Assembly: GCF_019232825.1 (NCBI RefSeq)
Contig: NZ_JAFAND010000058.1
Location: forward strand, 1 to 64,000
Origin: Paludibacterium sp.
Lineage (GTDB): Bacteria > Pseudomonadota > Gammaproteobacteria > Burkholderiales > Chromobacteriaceae
Direction: 5' to 3'
Length of the DNA stretch: 64,000 nt
A program made the translations under genes and the position numbers. The notes under the pieces were generated by a model, which had not been told where the DNA came from, did no database searches, and was given only the letters and a program-made list of their open reading frames with translations. Of the stretch, positions 56,518 through 64,000 are shown piece by piece. Every line of letters starts with the position of its first letter. Position 1 is the stretch's first letter.

Positions 56518-58338
56518 TTACATGTCGTCATTTCCTGCCGTTTGTTGCGCAAAGGTCGTCACTCCGCTCCAGATATGGCCGCGCCCTTGACGCAGACGAC
56601 GAATCTCCTCGATCCACCGCTCGGCTTGACGCACCGCATCGTGGTGCCGCCAGCGGCGGATAACGTCCGCGCGATGCTGTCCCAACAGGCTCTCCAGTTC
56701 GTGTTGCAACGCCGGCAATGTCGACAGGCGCGCGAGCCGGCGCGCCGCGGGATAAGGCCATTGCCGTTCGATCTCCCATGTCAGGCGGCGCACGACCCGG
56801 CGTTCCTGATCGACCAGCCATCCCCGCTCCAGCCGGCTGCGCGCCGCCGGCGGACGAAAGAGCGCCAGATCGAGCGTTTGCCGCGCGGCGCGGCAGGATA
56901 ACCGGTGCAAGCGATCGAAGAGATAGCGCCGTCGGTCGGCATCATCGCCATCGTCCAACGGCACCAATAGCGCCTCCAGATGATGCCACCCCATGCTCCC
57001 CGCAGGCGACTGGCAGACCTCGCGCAAGGCCGCTGCGACGCGCTCGCGCAACATCGCGGCCGACGCCAGCGCCTCGTGTTCCCTCCCAGCCAAACCATGC
57101 CGAAGCAGACGGGAAAAATCCGCGTCACGCATCGCCAACAAAGCCTGGAACACGCTATCGTAGTCGCGCCACTCCCGCGTCCGCCGGTAGCCGCGCCAGA
57201 ACCGCGCCACCGCCAGGCGCGCGCTGTCACGGAGCCAGCCCCGCTCCTCTTGGCGCAAAGTGAGGCGCGTGGTCGCCGTCGTGTAATCGCCCTGCGGCAA
57301 ACGTAGCGGAATCTGCACCACTTGCCGGCCGGTCACCGGCCGAGCCAGTTGAGCACGCAGCCACGCCGACGCCGTCGCCGATGCGGTGCCGCTCGCCCAG
57401 TCGAATAACTTCCCCAACCATGCTTGCAGCCAGCGCCGTTTTGACGGCGGCTCAAACAGGAACACCAGCTCGCCGCCATCGGGAAACGCGGTCAGCGCAT
57501 CGGCCGGCGCGAGCAAGCTCGGGCTTGGCGTATTCAACGTGCAGCCCCCATCGAAGTAGTCGCCCGGCGCGGTGGGTACATCCAGCCAAACAGGGCGAAA
57601 CAGAAACGGCAAAGCGCACGAGGCCTGCACCGCGCGGGCGATTTCCACATCCGGCGCGCTCACGGCGTCGAGGATGCGCCACTGCGGCAAAGCGCCCCGC
57701 CGCGCCCGAAACGATACCGAGCAGGCAAAGCGCTTCAACGCAGGCACCCAGAGACTCGCCTCGGCCAACAGAAGAAAAGTCAGCGGCTCATCCTGCCGGC
57801 CCACCCGCTGCCGTAGCCGTGAGACCACGCAATAACCCGCGGTCCGCGACGCGGCGCGTGCGAGCCAATCGTCCAGGCGCGCCAACAAGGCGGCCCGGCT
57901 GTGATGGCGGACCAGTTCGTATAATGGCTTGCCGCTGCCGAAGAGACGGAACAGCCAAACCGGTAATCGATGCAGGCTGACCGGCGTGTCGAGCGGATCG
58001 CCCTTGCCGGCCAGCAACGCCTGCAAGTCCACGCGGTCGATCAACGCCGTCAGCGCATGGGCCGACATGCCGCAGGCCAATAAAGCGCCCACCGCCGCGC
58101 CGGCCGACGCCCCCCACACCTCCCGGATACCCGGCAGCACGCGCCGGCGCGCCAGTGCCGCGATCGCGCCGGCATAGGCCACGCCTTTGGCGCCGCCGCC
58201 CGACAGGACCAGCGTTCTGAGCGGCGCGGGCCGGCGCGCCACCCGGCAACGTCCGTCCATCCCAAACAGGCTCAACCGTGCCGGCCCCAGATTGACCACC
58301 AGCGGCGCGGCCACGCCCTTGTCGATGAACCGCCGCAT
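56518..58338 (-). CDS. Patatin-like phospholipase with long C-terminal domain
   Basis: 606 residues. The patatin domain (about 40-330) has the oxyanion motif GGGAKG, the nucleophile S78 in GASAG and the catalytic aspartate D263 in DGG. It therefore has a complete Ser-Asp dyad, as in ExoU-like and VipD-like lipases. Residues 330-606 form an arginine/leucine-rich helical domain that I cannot assign. There is no signal peptide, and no secretion chaperone adjoins. The start is ATG 58338, with GGAGGGAG five bases upstream. It is divergent from the hydrolase gene. Confidence 0.88.
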   Translation of the reverse strand: MRRFIDKGVAAPLVVNLGPARLSLFGMDGRCRVARRPAPLRTLVLSGGGAKGVAYAGAIAALARRRVLPGIREVWGASAGAAVGALLACGMSAHALTALIDRVDLQALLAGKGDPLDTPVSLHRLPVWLFRLFGSGKPLYELVRHHSRAALLARLDDWLARAASRTAGYCVVSRLRQRVGRQDEPLTFLLLAEASLWVPALKRFACSVSFRARRGALPQWRILDAVSAPDVEIARAVQASCALPFLFRPVWLDVPTAPGDYFDGGCTLNTPSPSLLAPADALTAFPDGGELVFLFEPPSKRRWLQAWLGKLFDWASGTASATASAWLRAQLARPVTGRQVVQIPLRLPQGDYTTATTRLTLRQEERGWLRDSARLAVARFWRGYRRTREWRDYDSVFQALLAMRDADFSRLLRHGLAGREHEALASAAMLRERVAAALREVCQSPAGSMGWHHLEALLVPLDDGDDADRRRYLFDRLHRLSCRAARQTLDLALFRPPAARSRLERGWLVDQERRVVRRLTWEIERQWPYPAARRLARLSTLPALQHELESLLGQHRADVIRRWRHHDAVRQAERWIEEIRRLRQGRGHIWSGVTTFAQQTAGNDDM

Positions 58339-58528
58339 ACGCTCCCTCCAGAAACTTGGCGGGAGCGATTACAGCAGGGGCCACGACGGCGCACTTGCAC
58401 AAACCGATCAGGGCCGTTCAAACCGCGCGGCATATCCTGCCGGCGCTGACGCGGTATCTGCCTATTAAGAAAAATGACATTTGCACCATCTATAGTTATT
58501 CTGCTCCGAGGAGGCCAAGGAGAGCGCC

Positions 58529-59317
58529 ATGCCGCACCATCAAGTCGACGGACACGCGATTTACTACGAATTGAGCGGCCGGGGAGAGAAAACCCTGGTG
58601 CTGTTCAATGGCATCACCATGTCGACCGTGGCTTGGACCTTCATGCTGCCGGTCTTGGAGGCGCACTACCGTCTGCTGCGCTTGGATTTTCTCGGCCAAG
58701 GCGAGAGCAGTAAGCCGCCGCAAGCGTTTTATCCGCTCGAAACGCAAGCCGACATGGCCCTGGCGGTATTGGATGCGCTGGAAATTGAAACCTGCTATCT
58801 GGTTGGGTTGTCGTACGGCGGGATGGTGGCGCAGCACTTCGCTCGGCGCCATCAGGCGCGCATCGAGAAATTGCTGCTGGCCGCCACGCTCACCTGGTCC
58901 GATAGCGTCAACGCCGCCATGTGCGACAGCTGGATCGCGGCGCATGACGCCGGCGGCTTCGATCTGGGTTATCAGATCAGTATTCCGTGGCTATTTTCCA
59001 GCCGGTTTCTGGCCGCTCAGGCGGCCATGCTGCCGGAGCTCAAGCGCATCGCTTCGCTGGCCGACTGGCCCAGCGTGGTACGGTTATTGGCCGGCGTCAA
59101 ATTACACGATGCGCGCACTTGGCTCGACACGCTGCAGCGGCCGACGCACATCATCGTTGGCACGGAGGATCGCCTGACGCCACGCTATCAGGCCGAACTG
59201 CTCCGCGAACGCATCACCGGCGCGACGCTCGCGCTGCTGCCAGGTGCCGGCCACGTATTGCACTTGGAAGCGCCAGAGGCTTTTTGCCGTGCCGTTACCG
59301 GCTTTTGTCCACCTTGA
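58529..59317 (+). CDS. Alpha/beta hydrolase
   Basis: 262 residues. Catalytic triad: nucleophile Ser in GLSYGG, Asp in TEDRLTP and His in GAGHVLH; oxyanion motif FNGITM. Similar to 3-oxoadipate enol-lactonase and small esterases, but with no catabolic genes around it. The start is ATG 58529, with AAGGAGA eight bases upstream. It begins the unit with the following enoyl-CoA hydratase (21-base gap). Confidence 0.87.
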   Translation: MPHHQVDGHAIYYELSGRGEKTLVLFNGITMSTVAWTFMLPVLEAHYRLLRLDFLGQGESSKPPQAFYPLETQADMALAVLDALEIETCYLVGLSYGGMVAQHFARRHQARIEKLLLAATLTWSDSVNAAMCDSWIAAHDAGGFDLGYQISIPWLFSSRFLAAQAAMLPELKRIASLADWPSVVRLLAGVKLHDARTWLDTLQRPTHIIVGTEDRLTPRYQAELLRERITGATLALLPGAGHVLHLEAPEAFCRAVTGFCPP

Positions 59318-59338
59318 AAATGCATTGATAACAAGATC

Positions 59339-60127
59339 ATGAGCCAATCCATCCTGTTGAGCGTCGACGAACGTGGCGTCGCCACCCTCACCCTGAACCG
59401 GCCGGAGTGCCATAACGCCATCGATCACGATTGCGCCAATCTGCTGACCGCGCACTTGCAAACGCTGGCGGACGACGCCGAGATCCGCGCGGTCATCCTC
59501 ACCGGCAACGGCATCAGCTTTTCCGCCGGGCATGACATCGCTGCCATGCGCCGCCTGGCCGAAGCCGACGAAGAAGGTATCCGCGCCATTGTGCGCGAGT
59601 ACGCGGCCCTGCTCGGCACGCTCGACCACTACGGCAAACCGACCATCGCCCGTGTGCAGGGCGCCGCGTTCGGTTTCGGCATCGGCCTGATCGCTTGCTG
59701 CGATTTCGCCATCGGCGTTACCGATGCGTTGTTCGGCTTCTCCGAAGTGCGCCAAGGCGTCACCACCGGCGTGGCCATGCCCTATATCGTGCGCGCCATC
59801 GGTCCGCGCGCCGCGCGCCGTTACATGATCGGCAGCGAACGCTTCAATGCCGGCAAGGCCAAACGTCTGGGCTTATTGCACCAAGATGTCTCCGCCCTTC
59901 TGCTCGACCGCACGGTGGAACAGCTGGTGCGACAATTGCTGCTCAATGGCCCGCAGGCGATGCGCGAAACAAAACGGTTGATTCACGACATCAGCCACAG
60001 CCCCCTCGACAGCCAGCTGATGGCGCGCATGGAGGAAAGCTCGCTATTGATCCGCACCAGCGACGAGGGCCGCGAGGGTATCCTGGCTTTCATCGAGCAC
60101 CGCGCGCCGCATTGGGCGAAAGATTAG
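59339..60127 (+). CDS. Enoyl-CoA hydratase/isomerase family protein
   Basis: 262 residues of the crotonase family. NRPECHNAID and FSAGHDIAAM bind CoA and form part of the oxyanion hole, as does QGAAFGFGIGLIACCDFAI. One catalytic glutamate is in FSEVRQGV; the second usual glutamate position is not obvious, so isomerase or hydrolase chemistry is possible. It shares some features with methylglutaconyl-CoA hydratase. The start is ATG 59339, 21 bases after the hydrolase gene, so they are likely cotranscribed. Confidence 0.85.
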   Translation: MSQSILLSVDERGVATLTLNRPECHNAIDHDCANLLTAHLQTLADDAEIRAVILTGNGISFSAGHDIAAMRRLAEADEEGIRAIVREYAALLGTLDHYGKPTIARVQGAAFGFGIGLIACCDFAIGVTDALFGFSEVRQGVTTGVAMPYIVRAIGPRAARRYMIGSERFNAGKAKRLGLLHQDVSALLLDRTVEQLVRQLLLNGPQAMRETKRLIHDISHSPLDSQLMARMEESSLLIRTSDEGREGILAFIEHRAPHWAKD

Positions 60128-60148
60128 GGGTTGTCACGCGACAACCCC
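60127..60148. terminator. Hairpin after the enoyl-CoA hydratase gene
   Basis: GGGGTTGTC and GACAACCCC form a 9-bp stem with loop ACGC, starting within the stop codon. No T tract follows on the plus strand. Confidence 0.5.
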
Positions 60149-60180
60149 ATTGATCATGCATTGCCTACGGCGAATGCGCG

Positions 60181-61092
60181 CTACTGAATGTAATTGAACA
60201 GCGACAGCTGAGTCACCTTGGTATAGGTGAGCTGGCTGTACTGCAGCGAGGTCTGCGCCATGGTGAAATTGCTGATCGCCTGGGGCATGTCGAGATTCTG
60301 CAAATCGCCGATCGCGGTCTGGTACTGCACGCCCAGCGTCTGATTGGAACTCAAGGTGTTGTTATTTTCCTGCTCCGCGGCGCCCACCGAGGCCTGCGAC
60401 GTCAGGAGCTGCTGCTGCGCGTTGTCCAGGTTCGACATGATGGTGTCGAGCTGCGTCTGGTAGTTGGCGGGCTTCGGGTTTTGACCCAACAGCGTGCTGA
60501 ACGACTGCATCGCGTTGAGCAAGGCGGCCGGGTCGGTGGAATTGCCGAACACCTGCGAGCCGTCGAGCGACACCGGCAGCGACCGCGTATCGGTCACTTG
60601 CACCCGGCGTTGGCCGGAATCGCCGTTGTAGACGTATTGCGTGCCGTTGAAGGAAAACGGCGGATTGCCGATCTTGTTGCCGCCCATCAAATAATCGCCG
60701 CGACCATCGGTGGCGTTGGCATAGTTGGCCATTTCGGTGACGTCCTGGCTTACCTGCTGTTGCATCATCTGCAATTGCGTGGCGGTAATGCTGCCATTGC
60801 CGGCCTGCACCACCAGCGACTTCATGCTGGCGATCAGGTTGGACGCGTTGCCGATCGACGTGTCGATCATCCCCAGCTGCGACTTGACGTTTTGGCTATT
60901 GCTGATGAATTGCGTATTGCGCCCGCTCGACTGGTTGAGCTGGACGATCTGCGTCGACGCCACCGGATCGTCGGAGGGGTTGTTGACCCGCTGTTGGGTA
61001 TCGAGCTGTTCCTGCAGATTCTGAATCGTCTGCTGCAGGTTATCCATGTCGAAAGTGCCAGTGGCGTATTTGGAGTAGCTACTAATCTGCAT
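60181..61092 (-). CDS. flgL: Flagellar hook-associated protein 3
   Basis: 303 residues forming the hook-filament junction next to the filament. It opens MQISSYSKYATGTFDMDNLQQTIQNLQEQL, a typical coiled-coil flagellin-like terminus, and ends in a matching helical C terminus (AISNFTMAQTSLQYSQLTYTKV). The start is ATG 61092, with GAGGGA upstream, 20 bases after flgK. It is read from the flgK promoter. Confidence 0.93.
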   Translation of the reverse strand: MQISSYSKYATGTFDMDNLQQTIQNLQEQLDTQQRVNNPSDDPVASTQIVQLNQSSGRNTQFISNSQNVKSQLGMIDTSIGNASNLIASMKSLVVQAGNGSITATQLQMMQQQVSQDVTEMANYANATDGRGDYLMGGNKIGNPPFSFNGTQYVYNGDSGQRRVQVTDTRSLPVSLDGSQVFGNSTDPAALLNAMQSFSTLLGQNPKPANYQTQLDTIMSNLDNAQQQLLTSQASVGAAEQENNNTLSSNQTLGVQYQTAIGDLQNLDMPQAISNFTMAQTSLQYSQLTYTKVTQLSLFNYIQ

Positions 61093-61112
61093 GATTCATA
61101 TCCCTCTATCCA

Positions 61113-62921
61113 TCAGCCCATTTGCAGGATTTGCTGGAACAGCGTTTGCGCCACGCTGATCACCTTGCTCGACGCTTGATAGGCCTGCTGGTAGCGAATC
61201 AAATCCGCCGCCTCCTGGTCGAGGTTGACGCCGGAAAAATTCGACTTGGCCAGCGTGGTTTGCTGCAAATTGGTGCTAGCGGCGGAATTGGCCGACTGGA
61301 CGGCGCTGGTATTGTTGCCGACGACGCTGACCGCCGAGGCGTACGCATCGGAGAACGATTGCAGCCCGGTCGTCGAGCCATTGCGGTTCGGATCCACCAC
61401 CGCCTTGGTTTGTAAATTAAGCATTTGCAGCAGGTTGCTGTTGTCGCCGCTGCCCATGGCCGCCGCGGTGTTCGGCGTGATGGTGAAGCTCGCGCTGTTG
61501 GGCATCTGCGCCGACAGCGTGAAGGCAACGCCAAGATCGGCGCCGGCGGAGGTCACCAGCTTGTAACCGTTCTGCTGCGTCGGATCGACCACCACGTTGT
61601 AAGGACTGCCCGCGGCCCCCGGACCGCCGTTCACCGTCGCGGTAATGGCGCCGGCGGCACTGGAGGTGACGACGATGCTCGTCATCCCGTTCGAGCCCAA
61701 AGTCGGGTTCTGGCTGATCTGCGGCGCCCCGGCGGCGGTGGCCGCGGTCCAGCCATAAGACCCCGGCAGCGTCGCCGAAACGCTGGATACGCCGATGCCG
61801 GTATTGCCGCCGGCGGTATAGGTCATCGTACCCGCTTGCATGTCCGACGCCGCGGCGATGGCGCGCGGGTCGCCGGTCAACAGCTGCATGTTGGCGACGG
61901 CGTTTTGCGGCTGGCTGGCAAACGAGGTCAGATCGGTGAACATGTTGGTGCCGGCGTTGCCGTTCTGATCCAAGCCCAGCTTCGACTGGTAGTTCATCGA
62001 CGTGGTGAAGTCGATAGCGATATTGCCCAGTGTCTGCTGCGTCTGCAGCAGCGTACTGTCGCGGAAGGTCAGCAAGCCCCCCAGCGAGCCGCCGGAGAAC
62101 AGATTATCCGGCATCAGCGTGTTTGTGCCGTTGGGGTTCGGCTGGATGATGTCGACGTTGGCCGGGTTGGTGGCATTGGCCTGGGTCGACAACGGCATCG
62201 TCGTCACCCCTTGCACCAGCGTCTGGCCATTGCCGATGAATACGTCGTAAGTGCCGTTGGATTCCTGTACATAGGTGGCGCCGACGAGCTTATTCAAATC
62301 GTTCATCGCCTGATCGCGTTGATCGAGCAAGTCGTTTGGCTGATTGCTGGCGCCGGCCGGCGCCAGCGCCGAGATCTGCTGGTTGAGGCTGGCGATGGTC
62401 TTGGCCAGGGTATTGATCTGCGTGACCGTCGAGGTGATCTGGGTATTGGTGCCCTGCTGAATCTGCGTCAGACGGTTGTTGATCGATTGAAACTGCGTCA
62501 CCAGCGCCTGGGCGCTGGAGAGCACGTTCTGCCGGCTTGGCGACGATGCCGGGCTTTGCGACATCGTCTGCATGCTGGTGAAGAAATTCTGCAGACTCTG
62601 ACTCAGACCGGCGGTGGAGCTGCCGATGATATTGTCGACCTGATTGAGCTGGCTGAGTTGCGACGAGTAATAGCTGCTGGTCGACTGCGCCGACAGGACT
62701 TGATCGCTCAAATACTTGTTGTACTGACGGGTGACCGAGTCGACGGAAACGCCCATGCCGATAAAATCGGAGCCGAGTTCTTGCGGCACCAAAGCGGATT
62801 GCTGCACCGTCTGGCGCGTATAGCCAGAGGTGTTGGCATTCGCAATGTTATGGCTCACGGTGGCCAACGCAACGTTCGCGGCGTTGAGACCCGTCAGACC
62901 AATGTTGAAAATATCCGCCAT
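61113..62921 (-). CDS. flgK: Flagellar hook-associated protein 1
   Basis: 602 residues, first junction protein above the hook. The N terminus (MADIFNIGLTGLNAANVALATVSHNIANANTSGYTRQ) carries the rod/hook signature ANVALATVSHNIANANT. Terminal helices pair to polymerise; the long serine/threonine/glycine-rich middle is surface exposed. The start is ATG 62921, with GGAGG upstream. The sigma-28 promoter at 62940-62966 drives it. Confidence 0.95.
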   Translation of the reverse strand: MADIFNIGLTGLNAANVALATVSHNIANANTSGYTRQTVQQSALVPQELGSDFIGMGVSVDSVTRQYNKYLSDQVLSAQSTSSYYSSQLSQLNQVDNIIGSSTAGLSQSLQNFFTSMQTMSQSPASSPSRQNVLSSAQALVTQFQSINNRLTQIQQGTNTQITSTVTQINTLAKTIASLNQQISALAPAGASNQPNDLLDQRDQAMNDLNKLVGATYVQESNGTYDVFIGNGQTLVQGVTTMPLSTQANATNPANVDIIQPNPNGTNTLMPDNLFSGGSLGGLLTFRDSTLLQTQQTLGNIAIDFTTSMNYQSKLGLDQNGNAGTNMFTDLTSFASQPQNAVANMQLLTGDPRAIAAASDMQAGTMTYTAGGNTGIGVSSVSATLPGSYGWTAATAAGAPQISQNPTLGSNGMTSIVVTSSAAGAITATVNGGPGAAGSPYNVVVDPTQQNGYKLVTSAGADLGVAFTLSAQMPNSASFTITPNTAAAMGSGDNSNLLQMLNLQTKAVVDPNRNGSTTGLQSFSDAYASAVSVVGNNTSAVQSANSAASTNLQQTTLAKSNFSGVNLDQEAADLIRYQQAYQASSKVISVAQTLFQQILQMG

Positions 62922-62939
62922 GGTAATCCTCCAACCATC

Positions 62940-62966
62940 TTATCGGCCCAAAGCGACCGAGCTTGA
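62940..62966 (-). promoter_or_regulatory. Sigma-28 (FliA) promoter of flgKL
   Basis: On the minus strand, TCAAGCTC (62966-62959), 11 bases, then GCCGATAA (62947-62940). The -10 is a perfect match to the FliA consensus GCCGATAA and the spacing is exact; the -35 differs from TAAAGTTT. It is in the right place for late-class flagellar genes. Confidence 0.8.
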
Positions 62967-62980
62967 GACTCGCAGCCAAC

Positions 62981-63949
62981 CTACGCCATGTACTGCGCCA
63001 ACGACGACATCACATCCACCAACTTGTGCGCATAGCGCGGATCGGTGGCGTAACCGCCGTCCTGCAACCCCTGGGCATAGCCCTGAATATTGCGCCCTTG
63101 GTTGAGCACGTTGCGGTAGCGCGGCGAGGCGGAGAGCACGTTGGCGTAATCGGCAAATGCCTCCTGGTACGATCCGTAGGCACGGAACGAATCCACCTTC
63201 TTCTGCGCCACGCCGTTTACATATTCTGTCGTCACAATATTGGTCGTCGCGCCGCGCCAATCGCTGCCGGCCTTGATGCCGAACAGATTGTGACTATCGC
63301 TGCCGTTGGCATTGCGGATCGCCCGCTTGCCCCAACCGCTCTCCAGCGCCGCGTGCGCCACCAACAGCTCGGGCGCCACGCCCAGTTTGGCCGCCGCCTG
63401 CGTCGCCTGCGGCAGCAGCGCGCGGGCGAAACCGCTCGCGCCGGCGGCCGTCGGGCTGGCATTGTCGACCGAGCCGCTCGCCGCGGCGGGCGCCGGCGCC
63501 TGAGCTTGAGCCTGTGCTTGAGCATGCGCTTGCGCCAACGCCGCCTGATAGGCCTTGAGCGCCCGGTTCGACAGCGGCAAGCTGCCGACGACGTCCGACG
63601 AGGGTGCTGTCCCCTGCCCGCCGTCATCCACATGCGCCAGACGGCCGATCTGCTGTTCCAGCACCTGGGTCAGGCCCAGGCCGCGCCCAGAAGTCATCGA
63701 CTGCACCATCTGCTCGTCGAGCAAACCCCGATAGGTCTGCATTTCGCTGCTCTGGTCGTCGTCGCTGTAATGCGTTTCGCGCATGGTCTTGAGCAGATTA
63801 TTGAGGAACATCGCTTCGAACTGCTGCGCCACCTCGTGCACGGCCGCTTTCGGGTCCGTGTTGATCTTGGCCGAGATGTTGGCCATCGCCTGCGGGTCCG
63901 CCGCGAGCGACTGCGTCATCGAGTTGTCAGGTAAGTTCGAAATGCCCAT
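62981..63949 (-). CDS. flgJ: Peptidoglycan hydrolase FlgJ
   Basis: 322 residues with two parts: an N-terminal rod-binding domain (about 25-110, with FEAMFLNNLLKTMRE) and a C-terminal glucosaminidase domain (about 165-320) with the catalytic glutamate in AALESGWGKRAI. A low-complexity alanine/glutamine linker (about 135-160) joins them. It caps the growing rod and cuts the cell wall to let it pass. The start is ATG 63949, with GGGAGG five bases upstream. It is followed by flgK after 59 bases. Confidence 0.94.
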   Translation of the reverse strand: MGISNLPDNSMTQSLAADPQAMANISAKINTDPKAAVHEVAQQFEAMFLNNLLKTMRETHYSDDDQSSEMQTYRGLLDEQMVQSMTSGRGLGLTQVLEQQIGRLAHVDDGGQGTAPSSDVVGSLPLSNRALKAYQAALAQAHAQAQAQAQAPAPAAASGSVDNASPTAAGASGFARALLPQATQAAAKLGVAPELLVAHAALESGWGKRAIRNANGSDSHNLFGIKAGSDWRGATTNIVTTEYVNGVAQKKVDSFRAYGSYQEAFADYANVLSASPRYRNVLNQGRNIQGYAQGLQDGGYATDPRYAHKLVDVMSSLAQYMA

Positions 63950-63970
63950 GCATCCTCCCGCCCGCTATCT

Positions 63971-63986
63971 AGCAAGTTACATGCCA
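63971..63986 (-). promoter_or_regulatory. Sigma-54-type promoter upstream of flgJ
   Basis: On the minus strand, TGGCAT (63986-63981) and TTGCT (63975-63971) have the GG and GC doublets exactly 10 bases apart, as in the -24/-12 consensus TGGCAC-N5-TTGC. Transcription would start near 63960, leaving a leader of about 11 bases that still contains the ribosome binding site. Sigma-54 control of middle flagellar genes is known in other polar-flagellated bacteria. Confidence 0.5.
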
Positions 63987-64000
63987 GAATAAACAAATGG

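Noticed and set aside
61425-62966. 513-codon plus-strand open frame
   Set aside because: Antisense to flgK; arginine/glycine-rich without motifs.
1-64000. CRISPR arrays, tRNA genes, insertion sequences, prophage, toxin-antitoxin pairs
   Set aside because: I looked on both strands and saw no regular spaced repeats, cloverleaf-compatible sequences, transposase or phage structural proteins. A systematic search could still find a short element.

Overview
The window is a stretch of ordinary, gene-dense, high-GC chromosome from a flagellated Gram-negative bacterium. The order rpoE-rseA-rseB-mucD-(glutaredoxin)-lepA-lepB-rnc-era-recO-acpS-nagZ is the arrangement familiar from Betaproteobacteria. 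Together with the prpBCD locus, a FlgJ carrying a muramidase domain and the rRNA leader at the left edge, it points to a betaproteobacterium. Chromobacteriaceae/Neisseriales is my best guess; this is inference, because no 16S sequence lies inside the window. I saw no insertion sequence, prophage, CRISPR array or tRNA gene.

Layout. 1-182: promoter, boxA and leader of an rRNA operon that runs leftward out of the window. 228-4864 (minus): tex, a SpoIIAA/STAS-like protein, an unknown exported protein and a Rieske oxygenase. 4865-5590: an AT-rich gap with a large inverted repeat, a perfect FNR/ANR-type box and a possible 43-codon gene, leading to pta. 7849-14577 (plus): a chemoreceptor, hrpA and an HD-GYP protein with a degraded active site. 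14717-15704: a 61-residue unknown protein and a repeat-bearing gap. 15705-26332 (minus): the nagZ-to-rpoE block, which couples envelope stress control (sigma-E, RseA, RseB, MucD) to protein export and RNA/ribosome functions (LepB, LepA, RNase III, Era). 26597-30120 (plus): prpBCD, the methylcitrate route for propionate. 30270-33673 (plus): an astacin-like secreted protease, dbpA and an acetyltransferase. 33750-39886 (minus): a TPR protein, an FtsK-type translocase with internal repeats, and acnB. 40069-44636 (plus): a LysR regulator, fbp, a double-receiver protein and rhlE. 44702-53072 (minus): a HisC-like aminotransferase, an unknown protein, an RluF-like pseudouridine synthase, the pqiA-pqiA-pqiB-pqiC lipid-transport locus, an orphan FixH and a PuuB-like oxidase. 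53235-60127: an MFS exporter, an EAL-CBS-GGDEF protein, a patatin, an alpha/beta hydrolase and an enoyl-CoA hydratase. 60181-63949 (minus): flgL, flgK and flgJ.

The regulatory sequence is the most informative part. I could read an rRNA promoter (TTGACC-17-TATAGT), a sigma-E promoter before rpoE, a near-consensus sigma-28 promoter before flgK, a sigma-54-type promoter before flgJ, a perfect FNR-type palindrome upstream of pta and an orphan LacI-type operator between ftsK and acnB. Several hairpins lie over ribosome binding sites.

I found no clear new defence or mobile system. The best leads are an astacin-like protease that appears to lack its Met-turn segment and whose ribosome binding site lies in a perfect 12-bp inverted repeat; the FNR box and 43-codon frame upstream of pta; an orphan operator with a gene start but no gene; and an FtsK with one membrane segment and 32-residue repeats.
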